The position numbers and the translations under genes were made by a program. A model generated the notes under the pieces. The model worked only from the letters and a program-made list of their open reading frames with translations. It did not search any database and had not been told where the DNA came from. A stretch of 64,000 bases of DNA, taken from the NCBI GenBank assembly GCA_013396655.1, contig WBMV01006430.1, forward strand, positions 211,757 through 275,756. Direction: 5' to 3'. The stretch comes from Campylorhamphus procurvoides. Lineage: Eukaryota > Chordata > Aves > Passeriformes > Dendrocolaptidae. Of this stretch, positions 1-12,409 are shown piece after piece (positions within the stretch are counted from its first letter, which is position 1; each line of letters opens with the position of its first letter).

Positions 1-637
1 ACTGTTCCAGCAGGGGTGAAGGATTTGGGGTCTGGTTCTGGGCAGTGTTCCTGCAGGGGATGAAGGATTTGGGGTCTGGTTCTCGGGATGCTCCTTCCCT
101 CCCACTGCCAGCCTGTTTGGGTCACTGATCCCATTCCAGCCCTGGTGCCCGTGGGCAGCTTTGGCTGGGCTGGGCACATCAGGGTGCTGGATCAGAGGGA
201 TCAGCTGGATCCAGAGGGATCCAGGGCACTGCTGGCTCTGTAGCCGTTCCTGGCTGCCCTCAGTCTGCACATCTTCCCCCCAGCACCTCCCTGGAGCAGA
301 CTCTGCCTCTGGGGAGACCCCACAACCTCAGGGATCCACCTCGGTGCCCCAGCAGCTCCCAGTCCCTTTCCCTGCACTGGTGCTTTGTTGACCTGTGGGT
401 TGGGAATATTTGGGATTCCGGGCACCGTGGCAGGGATTGGAGCAGCCCCTGCCCGGGGGCAGCAGGAATGGGATGCCCTGCAGGTCCTGCTGGTGGGAGA
501 TGAGAACGTTACCTGGAGCCACCAGCTTGGGAAGAGCGGCATCGATTGAAGGGAGCTTGGAGAGCTGGCCCTGCAATCGATCTGCATTTTTATCAGCTCA
601 TCTCGGCTGACGGGAGAGGGTTTGACACTGCGGAGGG

Positions 638-672
638 GGAGGAGGAGGAGGAGGAGGAGGAGGAGGAGAAGG
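638..672 (+). repeat. (GGA)n microsatellite
   Basis: Uninterrupted GAG/GGA trinucleotide run. Confidence 0.9.
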
Positions 673-1487
673 GGGAGCAGCTCCGCAGGGGCCCTGCAGT
701 GGCACCCACCCGCTGCCAACACGGGCAGGGGGTTTCTCCAGGTTCAGACGCTCCCGGGGCACAGAGAGGCTGCACCAGGAGAGGGGATTTGTGGAAGAGG
801 AGGACCAAATCCAGCCTTCACTTTTCTCCTCCCTCTCCTGCTTCCATTTGCCGTGAACTGGGATGAATTCCAGAGGCTTTACCTGCCAGGACAGGGCTTT
901 GCTCTTGTTCCTTTAGTGACACAACTGGCCTGTGCTGGAGTTTGGAAATGTCACTTTTCCGTTGGATTTACCACCCTGTGGGGTGCTGGGTTGGAGGGCA
1001 CTTGGCATTGCCAGGGCAGAGGAAGCTCTCCCACCTCCTTGGAGTGCTCTGGGAATGCCGTGCCCGCTGTGCCCCCTCCAGTCCTGCCCTGTCCTGGCCG
1101 CTGGTTCCTCCTCCTCTCGCTGCCTTCGGGGTTTGGCAGGACTTGGGTTGAGGCCATCGCTGTCCCTTTTGGAATAAATGGGTTATTCTTCTCCAGAGGA
1201 GAAGCCTGAGCAGGTCTGTGAGCCAGAAGCAGGGCTGGCCTCGTCCCTTGGAGAGCAGGAGCTCTGCATTCCAACCAGGTGTCCTGGGGGGAACCCTCGG
1301 TTGAACCTTCCCAGTGGGACAGGACAAAGAGCCCACATTTAGGGAGCCTTTGGGAGGGTTCCCCTCTGCTCAGCCTTTGGGTCCCACCATGCCATTCCTA
1401 ACCCAGCCCCAGATCCAGGTCCTGGAGCTCCCCAAGCTGGGTGGGGATGGCTTGGCCATGGCCAAGTGGGACTGCAGCCAGGGCTAG

Positions 1488-1702
1488 TGGAAGGTGTCCC
1501 TGCCCGCGGAAGGTGTCCCTGCCCATGGAAGGTGTCCCTGCCCGTGGAAGGTGTCCCTGCCCGTGGAAGGTGTCCCTGCCCACGGAAGGTGTCCCTGCCC
1601 ATGGAAGGTGTCCCTGCCCACGGAAGGTGTCCCTGCCCATGGCAGGGGGTGCAAATAGAAGGTCTTTAAGGTCCCTTCCCACCCAAACCATTCCGTGGTA
1701 CC
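1488..1702 (+). repeat. CR1 3' fragment with internal 19-bp tandem expansion
   Basis: Eight units of GGAAGGTGTCCCTGCCCAT / CGC / GTG variants run into the normal CR1 3' tail (TTTAAGGTCCCTTCC...ACCATTCC). The unit is the CR1 segment itself. Confidence 0.85.
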
Positions 1703-2974
1703 CCGAACTGTGGATGTTCATCCCCCAACAAACCACCCTGTGCAATTCCTCCTTGTTCCTTCTCCTGGCTGCTCCTCCCTGATGGATCCAGGGAAGCAAA
1801 AGGGGACAATCTCCCACGCTGCCATTGCTGGAACGGATAATTGGAGCGGCTCGGGGCAAAACTTGAGCTGTTTTGCCCAAATGGCTTGAATAATTCAAAT
1901 CCTCGGGGAGGTTTCGCTGGTGTGGAAGGCTGTGCTGATTGCACAGGGCCGAGGGCACCCCCGGAGGGGGCAGCGCTTTCATTCAAGGCTGAGCAGCCTA
2001 ATTGAATAATAATCATCGCAATGAATGTTCTCTCTTCCCTCTGAAACCGGAGCTGCGGCCTCACCCAGCGCTGCCCTTCGGGGGGGACGCTGCTTTTCCC
2101 AGCAGGAACCTTGGCCAGAATTCTCCAATTTCAGCCCCCAAAGGGTCGGGGCCAGGCCCAGCTCTCCCCCAGGCCCCACCTCGCAGGAATTGTCTCTCGT
2201 GGCCAGCGTGGGGGGGTCCAGCCCTGCCTGTTCCCTCCCACCCCTCAGGCTCAGGGCAGGTGGGATGGCACGGGGGGCTCCTCTTCCAAATTCTGCCTTC
2301 CTCTCGTGCCATCAAACATTCCAGCGGCCCTGGGAAACACGGGAGGCGATGGAGAAGGGAGGGTGGGAACAGGAATCCTTGGCACGGGGTTTGTCCTTCT
2401 CCCCCTTCCTGCAGAGCCCCCCTGAGCTCCCCAAATCGCTCCCACCCCACGCACGAAGCGGCACGACCGGAGAGGGTGAAGAAGGGCCAGGATTGCTGAG
2501 AGAAGAGCTGAATTTGATTAGCAGGGAAGGGAGTGAACTCTTTCCAGCACACAAAGCGCTTATAAAGTGATCAATTGTTCCGTGTCCGCTGGGACGGGAG
2601 GAGAAGAGCTCGGTTTAATTGGGCGCTAATGAGATTTGGGTCGGCTCTGAGCGAGGTGCAGGTTGGCAGAGAGGGAGATGGGGAGAATCCCCTTGAGCTG
2701 TTTTTTGGCACAGCGAGGGGCTCTCTGAGCTGCCCTGGGCTCGTTTTAGGGCCGGGGCCAGGGGGGTTTTGGAGACACTTCCACGAGTCGGGATGTTCTT
2801 TGTTTCGAACCTTTCTAGCCCCAGGTCAGGGGCAGCTCGTGGTGGGTTTGTGGGTGCTCAGCAGAACTGCAGTAAAGGATTGTGCCCCTCTGCCCTGCCC
2901 AGGTGACATCCCACCTGCAGAGCTGCCCCCAGCTCGGGGATCCCGAAATAAAGACGTGGAGCTGCTGGAGTGAG

Positions 2975-3396
2975 GCTGGAGGAGACCCCAGGGATGGTCC
3001 AGGAATGGAGCCCCCCTGCTCTGGAGCCAGACTGGGAGAGCTGGGAATGGGAAGGATCCAAAGGGACCTGAGAGCCCCTTCCAGGGCCCAAAGGGGCTCC
3101 AGAAGAGCTGGAGAGGGACTGGGGACAAGGGATGGAGGGACAGGACACAGGGAATGGCTTCCCAGTGCCAGAGGGCAGGGATAGGTGGGATATTGGGAAG
3201 GAATTCCTGGCTGGGAGGGTGGGCAGGCCCTGGCACAGGGTGGGCAGAGGAGCTGTGGCTGCCCCTGGAGCCCTGGGAGTGTCCAAGGCCAGGTTGGAGC
3301 ACCCTGGGACAATGGAAGGTGTCCTTGCCCATGGCAGGGGTGGCACTGGGTGGGCTTTAAGGTCCCTCCATCCCAACCCATTCCATGGTTCTGGGA
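2975..3396 (+). mobile_element. CR1 LINE 3' fragment, sense on +
   Basis: Long CR1 tail: GGGAAGGAATTCCTGGCTGG, GAGCTGTGGCTGCCCCTGG, GGAAGGTGTCC and the terminal TTTAAGGTCCC ending in CCATTCCATGG. Confidence 0.85.
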
Positions 3397-3544
3397 CAGG
3401 AGGGGGCTGGGCTGGACAACCCCCCATTGTGTGTTTACAGCCAGCCCAGATTTGGGGGATTCAGCCCCATCGTGCCCAGGAAGAGGCGGGCACCGCCGGG
3501 TGTGTTGGTGCCCAGCCCTGGTGGCAGCGCGACAGCGACCCAGA

Positions 3545-3775
3545 CAAAGAAATAATTCCCAATCACTTAATTGCAGCAATGGATTTCTTTGGAGCTGCTT
3601 ATTTGCCCACTTGCTAAATAATTCATGGCAGAGCCCGGTAATTAACTGCTAAAGACCTGATTTGCTTCGCATTGTTTGTAGTTACATTACTGTTTGAATG
3701 CAAGAAATTACCCCATCGTTTAATTGGTAATTAAAACTAATGGTTACTTAGCATCCTGGCAGAATTACTCAGCAT
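3545..3775. promoter_or_regulatory. Candidate conserved noncoding element
   Basis: An AT-rich island in GC-rich surroundings, with repeated homeodomain-type cores (AATTA, TAATTG, TTAATTGG, TTAATT) and no repeat-element resemblance. It has the look of a developmental enhancer, but only comparison with other species can show this. Confidence 0.35.
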
Positions 3776-4554
3776 TTCTGGGTGTTGTTTGCGAGGAGCA
3801 GAAACACCCCGGGTGTTTTTTAGGCAGATTTCTTGTAAACTTCTCCCCGGGTTTGTGCCGAGGGGAGGGATGTGCCCCATCTTCTTGTCATGGCTAATGA
3901 AACCCGGGGGAAAAATGCAAATTAAAGGAAAATAAACAGCACAGGCTGCCTTGGAGAACGCCCGGTTTGGTCCCCCCATCTCCCCCTGCCAAGCTCTGTC
4001 CCCACCGTGGGTGGGGTGTTTTTGGGGGGGGTTTGGAACCCACAGCGGGCTGGAGGGTGGATTTGGGGATTTGGATGAGGGACTGTGCCTGGATTTACAT
4101 ACATTTGCATTTATTTCCATCTATCCCCCAGCTCCCCGACAGGAGGGGGAGCCGGGGGTGGGTCGGGCTCTGTGCCCAGGGAAGGAGGGGCAGGAGAGGG
4201 AACAGCCTCGAGTGGCACCAGGGGAGGGGCAGGTTGGATTTTGGGGAAGAGATCTCCGTGGGAAGGGTTGCCCAGCCCTGGCACAGCTGTCCCCACCCCG
4301 GGGATGTGGCACTTGGGGACACTGCGATCTCGGGGCTTCAAGGTCTTCTCCAGCCTGAGGCATTCCATGATTCCATGACTGTTTATAATCCCCAGCACAC
4401 CCCGAGCAGGTCTCAGCCCTCCTGGAGGGACCCCGAGGGATGTGCCAGGTCCTGCTCTGGTGAACTCAGCACCAAATATTTGTCATGACTCACTCCCAGT
4501 CATTGTCCCCTCCTCGTGACAGTCCATTACCCACCTCCTGGGGCTTCATCTGCC

Positions 4555-4645
4555 ACAGGGCAGGGATGGAGGGGATATTGGGAAGGAAATCCTGGCTGGG
4601 AGGGTGGGCAAACCCTGGCACAGGGTGGGCAGAGGGGCCAGGAGC
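4555..4645 (+). mobile_element. CR1 fragment, sense on +
   Basis: Short piece around ATATTGGGAAGGAAATCCTG and GGGTGGGCAAACCCTGGC. Confidence 0.75.
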
Positions 4646-4924
4646 AGAGCTGGGGATGCCAGCCCTTGGTGGCCTTGCCAACCAGCCCTCCTTGGACCCT
4701 CAGGACGGATCCAGCTGCTTCTGGACAAGGAGGTTTTGCAGGTCCTTTGCCTACCCAGCCCCAGATAAAATTCGGGTGGTTCCCTTTCCTCTGTGACCCC
4801 CTCCCCTGCCAGCTGTGCTGCCCCAGCTGTGCCAGCTCGGTGCCAGCAGCTCTTTGTGCCTCAGCCTTGCTGGGAAGGGGTCACAGTGCAGGATGAGCTC
4901 AGGCAATTAATCCTGGATTCACAG

Positions 4925-5152
4925 AGTGCTCTGGGTCAGAAGGGACCTTAAAAATGATCCAGTTCCAGCCCTGCCATGGGCAGGGAGAGCTTCCAGCAGG
5001 GCAGGTGAAAGGGGGTGGCTCGTGGGGACACAGCTCAGGGTGGGGACATCCAGCCCTCCTGTGGCCACAGGTGTTAAATGGGTCAATTCAGGCCCTTCTG
5101 GGGAGTGACCATCGTAGAATGGTTTGGTTTGGAAGGGACTTAAAGACCATCT
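4925..5152 (-). mobile_element. Two short CR1 3' ends, sense on -
   Basis: GGTCAGAAGGGACCTTAAAA with CCATGGGCAGGG (4938-5000), and GGTTTGGAAGGGACTTAAAG (5124-5152). Confidence 0.7.
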
Positions 5153-6109
5153 TTGTGGTCTTATTACTTAGCTCATTATCCCTGTGCTTCAGATCCCTCT
5201 TTTTACATCCCCTTTTCTCCAGATCCCTCTTTTTCCATCCCCTCCTGTCCAGATCCCTCTTTTTCCCAGCTCAGGCTCCTCCCCCACCCAGTGATGTCCC
5301 AGCCTGCCCTGACCCCAGTGATGCCTCTCAGAGGGCCATTTCCCAGTTTCCCCAGTATGTCCCATCCTTGGTGGGGCCTGGGCAGTGTCAGCCCCACTCC
5401 AGTCAGACTTCAGGGACGTGCAGCGAGGAGCTCCAGCAGGAACATCTCTGCACATCCCCTTCCATCCTCCCCCCTCCTCCTCCTCCTCCTCTCTGCCTGC
5501 CAGCTCATCCTGTTTGCTCCACCATCACCCCCAGCCCCAGCAGAGCCTTCTCCCACAGCTCAGCTCCTGGGAGATGACATTCACTGGGATTTGCTCTCCC
5601 TTCCCCAGTGATTTTCCTGAAGAGCCCTGTCAGTTTGCCCGGCAGGGACACGCTGGGAACACCACAGCATTTGCTCTTCTCTCACCTGGGGGTCTCTGCT
5701 TTGTTCCCAGCTGGTTTCAGGAGGTTTCAAAGCTGCTGGAGCTGGGCTGTGTGGAGCTGGAGCTGCTGGTGTGCATGTTGTTGTTGTTGTTCCCTCAGCT
5801 CAGACACGCTATCTGCTGCTCTCCATAAAGATGGGCAGAGCAATGAATAATCAATCCCTGCACTCCCAGCTCCTGCCTCCTCCTCACAGCCCTCAGCAGG
5901 CCCAGCTGAAGGTCCTGCCTTCCAGCCCTGCTCTGCAAGGGAGACACGGCAGAGACTGCCTGGTCCTGCTGAGTCAAACGGGGGAGACCTCAGGCTGATG
6001 CTCAGCTTACCCAAGCTGTGCCCACTGGCCCAGTGCCCGCCTCTCTTCCCAAACTGGCACCTTCCCCCTGTCCTGCTCAGCTTCCCTGGGCACCTCAGGT
6101 GACCTCGGA

Positions 6110-6175
6110 CCCACCTGGACCTGCCAGGACCCATCTGGACCTGCCAGGACCCACCTGGACCTGCCAGGACCTGCC
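6110..6175. repeat. 21-bp tandem repeat, three units
   Basis: Units CCACCTGGACCTGCCAGGAC / CCATCTGG variant. Confidence 0.9.
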
Positions 6176-6347
6176 TTGCTGGGGATTTCCAGGTAGTCTG
6201 AAGCAAAATAAGGCCCCAGCTTCCCTTCCCTTTGGCAATTCTTCCCTGAACTCTCTGACCCTTCTCCCAGAGTTTCTGGGAAAAGGAGACATCACCTGTC
6301 GAGCTGGAGCTCTCTGGTTTTGGAGTCTTAAAATCCTCCAGTGGGAG

Positions 6348-6452
6348 GAATTTGGGCTGGAAGGGACCTGAAAGCTCCTCTTGTCCCCCCTTGGGCAGGG
6401 CCACCTTCCACTAGCCCAGGTTGCTCCAAGCCCTGTCCAACCTGGCACCTCC
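6348..6452 (-). mobile_element. CR1 3' fragment, sense on -
   Basis: GGGCTGGAAGGGACCTGAAA, CCACCTTCCACTAGCCCAGG, TTGCTCCAAGCCCTGTCCAA. Confidence 0.8.
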
Positions 6453-7984
6453 TGAGCTGGTGGGTGTGTTGGCACCTGAGTTTTGCCCCGGGTGATCCAG
6501 AGGAGCCCTGAGGAGCAGAACCATCCCCAGGGAGTGCTGGGGGTGTCTCCTGGCTCCTGGAGCTCTGGAGAACGAGGTCCTTTGGCACGAGGACACGTTG
6601 GTAGCCACATCCTGCTGGCACCAGCCCTGCCTGCCCCTCTGGGCACGTGCCAGCCCCTCCAGCACCCTCTATGCCAGGCACCCTCTGTGCCAGGCCCCCT
6701 CCTGCTCCTGGCACAGATTCCCGGGCTAAACTGGGTTATGGTGCAATGAGGGCTGAGAATATGAATCAGGATTTAATGGGGGAAGGAACCCTCGGTGTGG
6801 GACGGGCACTGCTCACCTTGGGCCCACCAGGGAGTTAATGAGGCTGAGGATGCCCACCCAGGGCTGGCACTGCCAGAGCCCGGGGCTGGGTGACCCCCCT
6901 GCTCCCCCTTGGCCCCAAAACTTCTCCTTCCCGGGCAGGGCAGGGCAAACAAAGGAGGAGCATCTGCAAAGGTTGCTCCTTCTCCTGGGGGAGCTGGCTA
7001 ATGAGCTGAGGAAGGGCTGGTGCTTTCCAGAGCAGATGTTCTCGGGGAGCTTTTTTTTCCCAGCCAAGGAGCTGCTGGAGTCCTTTCCCACAGCTCAGGG
7101 ACAGGGAGGTTAAAGGCAGGACAGTTCCTGGGGGGAATTTACTCCTCTTCTCTGCCAGCAAAGGGTGGAGCCAGCTGGGTTCGTCCAAAAATGCTGAAAG
7201 ATCCATTTGTTGGCGCTTTTGGGGGGTTTCCATGCGGATTTGTCACCGTGCTGGAGGTGACAGCAGCTCCAACCCTGGGCTGAACCCTTTCCCAGGTCCT
7301 GGTCCCTGCCCCTCTGGGTTCACTGGGGTGGATGGTGGAGCTGGGAATTTTGGGGACCATGGAAAACCCTGGAATCCCAGGGACAAAACCCCCGAGGTCC
7401 CTTCAGAGAAGAGCCAGGACCAAGAGAGAGGGAAGTCCCAGGCCCAGGGACCTCCAAACCAAATTCCTGCCCATTCCCACCCCACCCTGCCATCCTCCAG
7501 TCGAGCCAGGGGGGTTTCCTGATAAACCTGCCTGTAAATAAAAATGAGCAGGCACAAAGCTTAATTAAAGCAGAAACCGTGCAGGAAACACCCCTTAAAC
7601 TGTGCCCTGGCTGAGCAGGAGCCTCGGAAAGGCTGAGAATTCCCCCAGGACTCGGAGCAGCCTCTTCTCGGCTGCACCAGCAGAGGAATTCAGGGAACTC
7701 TCCGAGTTCCTGCCCCAACCCTGGAGCTGGGACTGCAATTCCAGGAGTGAAACACATTCCTGTATTTCTCCAGCCCCCCTGGGAGCTCCGGGGTGAGTTA
7801 TCTGATGTGGCCAGAGCCGTGGGCATGAGGGGGAAGGGGATGATGCGCCAGGATTTGCTCATTCCCAGCCTGAAGTTCCGCTGAGCTGGTTTTTTCTCTG
7901 TTTTTTCCCTTCCATCTGCCCTTCCCTCCTCTCCTTCCCAAACCACGGGCTCTGGAGGCACCTCAGCTCCTCCACGGCGGAGCC

Positions 7985-8165
7985 ACAACCTGAATTAATA
8001 ATGTGCTAAGAAAATAAAGACAGTTCAACAGCCCTTAAATCAAGGGGAACGGCGTGTTAAAAGAGTTTGAACAAATCCCATTACTTTGTGCGCGGCTCTG
8101 GGGCTGGCAGGAATAAATCCTCGGGCAATTTATTGATGGGGACAAATTCTTTCTGCAAGAGCCGC
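7985..8165. promoter_or_regulatory. Candidate conserved noncoding element
   Basis: AT-rich island with AATTAATAAT, CAATTTATTGAT and CCCATTACTTTGTGC motifs, not part of a CR1 copy. Inference from composition only. Confidence 0.25.
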
Positions 8166-8814
8166 CCGGGGGACGCCCGGGGGACGCTAGGCCCTGTCTG
8201 CAGACTCTGCCCGAGTTATCTGGGAGCAGATCGGTGTGTCCCAGCGAAGGTGGCAGCACAGTTTGTGTCCAGGTGTCACCTGGGCTGCCATAAATTGCTG
8301 CTGAAAATCAGTTTTTTTCCTGGGTGCTCCTCCCTTGGCTCTGCTGTGGGTCTGGACTTGGCAGGGCCATCCCAGAGGGGTCTCTCCAAGTGGAGAAGGA
8401 GGATGGGACAAGAAATCTCCTGGGGTAGATCCAAGGAAAGAGCAGCCACGAGGTGTTCCCTCACTGCTGGTCCTGGTTCTTGTCTGCAGAGACCTTGGAG
8501 TTTCCTCCCTGGAATTCCAGAGGTTCTTCCCGATGTTTTCTGCCCCCTGGAAACTCTTTCTCCAGGAGCTCTTTCCCCTTCCTGAACCCCCCTGGGGTCT
8601 TTCCAGTTTCTCACCTTCCACCCACCACTCATTCCACCCCAGACAGGAGGGACCCCTTGGCACGAGGCCACCCCAAACCTCTGGGACATTTGGGGACAGT
8701 GACAGTCCCATCTGAGGGCACCAACAGAGACCTCCCACCAGAGTGCCAGGCTGGGCTCTGTGTGCCCACCCAGCTGCCATCCCCTCCTCTCCCCTTTAAC
8801 TCCACTCCCCCTTA

Positions 8815-8895
8815 ACAGGGAGGGAAGAAAAGAAGTTAATTTATTACCACGAATGACTTTGAAGTAATTAATTGATGTTGTCAAAGGCGAGGGAT
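8815..8895. promoter_or_regulatory. Candidate conserved noncoding element
   Basis: A compact AT-rich block containing GTTAATTTATTACC, GTAATTAATTGATG and TTGTCAAAGG, i.e. several homeodomain-like cores within 80 bases. Function is inferred. Confidence 0.3.
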
Positions 8896-9221
8896 AATTC
8901 CAGGGCTGTGCAATCCCAGCAGGAAGATCCTTCTTGTCCCCTGACAGGGCGCCTTTGATGGAGCTGTGTCCCCAACATGTGCTGCAGTCACCCAGGGGAC
9001 ATTCCAGCTAATGAGTCCCACTAATTAGAGCGCTCCCCCTGCCCCGGGGTGTCCCAGCCCCATTCCCGGGGGGGGGACAGGAGGGGACCCTGGGGACAGT
9101 GCTGGGCTGGGGACAAACCTGGCATGGCAATGGGAAGGTTCCTGAAAGTGATGCCTTTAGGGAACCAAACATCTCTGAGAGTTGTGGAATTATGGAATGG
9201 GTTGGAAAGGATCAAAAAGGT

Positions 9222-9426
9222 GCTGTCATTCCAAACCTTCCCTGGGAGGGTGGGCAGGCCCTGGCAGGGAATTCCCAGAGAAGCTGTGGCTGCCCCTGGA
9301 TCCCTGGGAGTGCCCAAGGCCAGGCTGGAGCCCCCTGGGACAGTGGGAGGTGTCCCTGCCCATGGCTGGGGTGGAAGGAGATGATCTTTGAGTCCTCCCA
9401 ACCCAAAGCACTTTAGGGTTCTATGA
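9222..9426 (+). mobile_element. CR1 3' fragment, sense on +
   Basis: GGGAGGGTGGGCAGGCCCTG, GAAGCTGTGGCTGCCCCTGG, tail to TCCCAACCCAAAGC. Confidence 0.85.
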
Positions 9427-10044
9427 AAGGAACTTCCCATGGCTGTTCCAAGACCTTTGGCAGATCCACTGCACGACAGGGCTCCTGCAGCTCCATCTTC
9501 CTCAGCATTTCTGGGCACTAAATTTGGGGTAAAACCAGCTGGTTTCCCCTCATTCCCAGTGTCTCCCCGAGCCAGGCTGTGCAGGGCCCTTTCTGCTGTG
9601 AGATCTGTTCCCACTGCCTGTCACTGTGCCCAGCTCTACCTGATCTAATGCACAGCACCTTTGTTTTTTTGGAAGGAAAAATTCGGCTGAAATGAAGGCA
9701 GAGGAAATTTATGTTTCCTTCTCGTCGCAAATAAATCCTCTGCCTTTTAGAACAGGCCCTGAAATGAAACCCAGCGATGATTTCCTCTCGCTTGGCCCGT
9801 GGGAAGGAAATGTCAGGCCATAAATGTGGCGAGATGAGACCAAAACAGCCCCAAACTCCTCCCCACCCCCTGTTTTTCCTCCCCCTCTGTCCTGGGGAGG
9901 GGGATCCGGACCTTGAGCCCCCCTGAGAAACTCCAAAGAGGTTTCACAGCCCTGGAATGTGGCAGAGCAAAGCCAAACCCAGCAAAGGGAGCTCAGCAGA
10001 GATGTTGAACAGCTGCCCAGGCAGGGGAAGAAAGAGTGAGTGGT

Positions 10045-10110
10045 TCTGTCCTTAATTGCTGTATCATAATGCTGTTACACGAGGGGGGCTAATTAAAGTG
10101 GCTGAGACGA
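10045..10110. promoter_or_regulatory. Candidate conserved noncoding element
   Basis: Short AT-rich island with CCTTAATTGCTG, CATAATGCTG and GGCTAATTAAAGTGG motifs. Confidence 0.22.
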
Positions 10111-10375
10111 CCTTGTGGCTGGCAAATGCAGCTCTCCAGTGGCCTGACCTTGCACCATCAACAACATTCCTCAGCTGGGGCTTTGGGCACCCCTGCCAGG
10201 GGCTGCCAAGGACCCGGCCAAGCCCTGGCAGCGCTGCCTGGGCACCACAGGGGCACTTCTGGGGCACCTTCTGGCAGGGCTGCTGAGCCCAAGGGATCTC
10301 TGACCCCCTTCAAAAGCCAGAAAACATTTGGTTGATCCTGGTCTTTGGTGGCAGCTCCAAATTTGTGTCCCAGGG

Positions 10376-10765
10376 CTGGAGCCAGGCTGGGAGAGCTGGG
10401 AATGGTCACCTGGAGCAGGGAAGGCTCCAGGGAGACCTGAGAGCCCCGTCCAGTGCCTAAAGGGGCTCCAGGAGAGCTGGAGAGGGACTTGGGACAAGGC
10501 ATGGAGGGACAGGACAAGGGGGAATGGATTCAAACTTAAAGAGGGGAAATTTAGATGGGATATTGGGAAGGAATTCCTGGCTGGGAGGGTGGGCAGGCCC
10601 TGGCACAGGGTGGGCAGAGAAGCTGTGGCTGCCCCTGGATCCCTGGGAGTGCCCAAGGCCAGGTTGGAGCACTCTGGGACAGTGGAAGGTGTCCCTGCCC
10701 ATGGCAGGGGTGGGCACTGGATGGGCTTTGAGGTCCTTCCAGCCCAAACCCCTCAGGGATTCCAT
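10376..10765 (+). mobile_element. CR1 3' fragment, sense on +
   Basis: About 390 bases with the same landmarks as 2975-3396 and a complete 3' end. Confidence 0.85.
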
Positions 10766-11189
10766 GGGTGTGGCAGTCCCTCATTGCCCAGGACTCAGAG
10801 ATGACACTCTGGAGGTGCTGGAGGTTCCAAAGGACCACAATTCCTGCCCTCCCCTCCCCTCAGTGTCTCAGGGAGCTGCTGGGGCACAAGGAGAGGTCAC
10901 AGGAGCCGCAGATATCAAAGAGCAGGTCAAGCCCAAAGCATCCCTCATGTTGTCCCCGGCAGTTCTGCAGAGCTGAGCAGATTAACGAGCAGGGATTAAC
11001 GAGGTGCCATTCTCTGCTTGACCGGCCGCCGTTCCGGAGCTGCTCCCGGCCAAGGACACTCTGTCCCCTCGGTGTCACCTGGGCACGGGGGCAAAGGTGG
11101 CCTCAGCCCTCGGCAAGGGGGTCGGGTCAGCTCTTGGCACTTTCCAGTGCCGGTCTCGTGGTTATGGGAGGGATTTGGGGCAGCTTGGC

Positions 11190-11400
11190 CAGATTGTCTG
11201 AGTTATTGGAGTTGGAAAAGCCCTCCAAGGCTGAGTCCAACCCTTCCTCCAGCACTGCCAAGGCCACCATTAAACACCAATCCGTGTCCCCAAGTGCCAC
11301 CTCCTTCTGGCTTTTAAATCCCTGCAGGGCTGGGGACTCCACAGCTCCCCTGGCCAACCCTTTCTCTGCGAGGCAGGAGTTGATTTCTGCTAATTGCCAT
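11190..11400 (-). mobile_element. CR1 3' fragment, sense on -
   Basis: GTTGGAAAAGCCCTCCAAGG, AACACCAATCCGTGTCCCCA, CTTTTAAATCCCTGCAGGGC: a different CR1 subfamily from most copies here. Confidence 0.75.
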
Positions 11401-11584
11401 CGACACTTCAATTAAACCCTTTAATGGCTGAATAACGAATGGGTCTCACGCAGCTCTTTGTGCCTCGGCCCGAGGGCTCTGGGGGGTGTTTGCAGCCCCT
11501 GCCCCAGAGCTCGGTGCCAGGGGGCTGTTCCCGGTGCCAGGGGGCTGTTCCCGGTGCCAGGGGGCTGTGCTCGGTGCCAGGGGG

Positions 11585-11828
11585 NNNNNNNNNNNNNNNN
11601 NNNNNNNNNNNNNNNNNNNNNNNNNNNNNNNNNNNNNNNNNNNNNNNNNNNNNNNNNNNNNNNNNNNNNNNNNNNNNNNNNNNNNNNNNNNNNNNNNNNN
11701 NNNNNNNNNNNNNNNNNNNNNNNNNNNNNNNNNNNNNNNNNNNNNNNNNNNNNNNNNNNNNNNNNNNNNNNNNNNNNNNNNNNNNNNNNNNNNNNNNNNN
11801 NNNNNNNNNNNNNNNNNNNNNNNNNNNN
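11585..11828. other. Assembly gap (244 N)
   Basis: A run of unknown bases flanked on both sides by the same GGTGCCAGGGGGCTGTTCCC-like 20-bp tandem unit (11512-11584 and 11829-11845), so the gap interrupts a minisatellite. Confidence 0.95.
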
Positions 11829-12409
11829 GGGGGCTGTGCCCGGTGCCACCACTGCAGCATTCCACACCATCCCTTTGCCAGCGCTGAGAGAGAAGCTCTT
11901 CGATCCTTTTTGGAGATTTATGGCGTTTCAGGGGGGGAATGGATTTTTGATTAGAGCGGCACTGGGGTTTTTTTGCTGCCCGAAGTGCAGTGAGACCTCA
12001 CTGAACGAGCCTTTTGCAGCCAGGAGGAACCAGCTCCTCTCCTGCCTGCCCTTGGCACCTCCCAAATGCCAGCCCTCCTCCGTGCCGGGGCTGGGGCAGC
12101 GATGCTGCAGCACCAAATCCCCGCTCTGAAGTGCAGGCGGCATCGATGCTCCCCCAATCCAGCCTGCCAGGGGCCTCAGGGAACTCGTGTCCCGAGTTTC
12201 CCCGAGGAGCATCCAGCTTTTCTTGTTGTTAAGAGGGGAACAAAGCCCTTCAGCAGGAGGATATCCTGCAGCTCTGGCACCCTTGCGAGGAGAGAGGGCA
12301 GAGTGGGAAGCTCCCACACAGCCATTCCCTCAGGCAGGTGCTTTGTAGAGAGAGTCAGGAGAGGGGGAGGAATTTCCAGACAAAAGGATTAAAGCGCAGA
12401 ATGCCAGGA

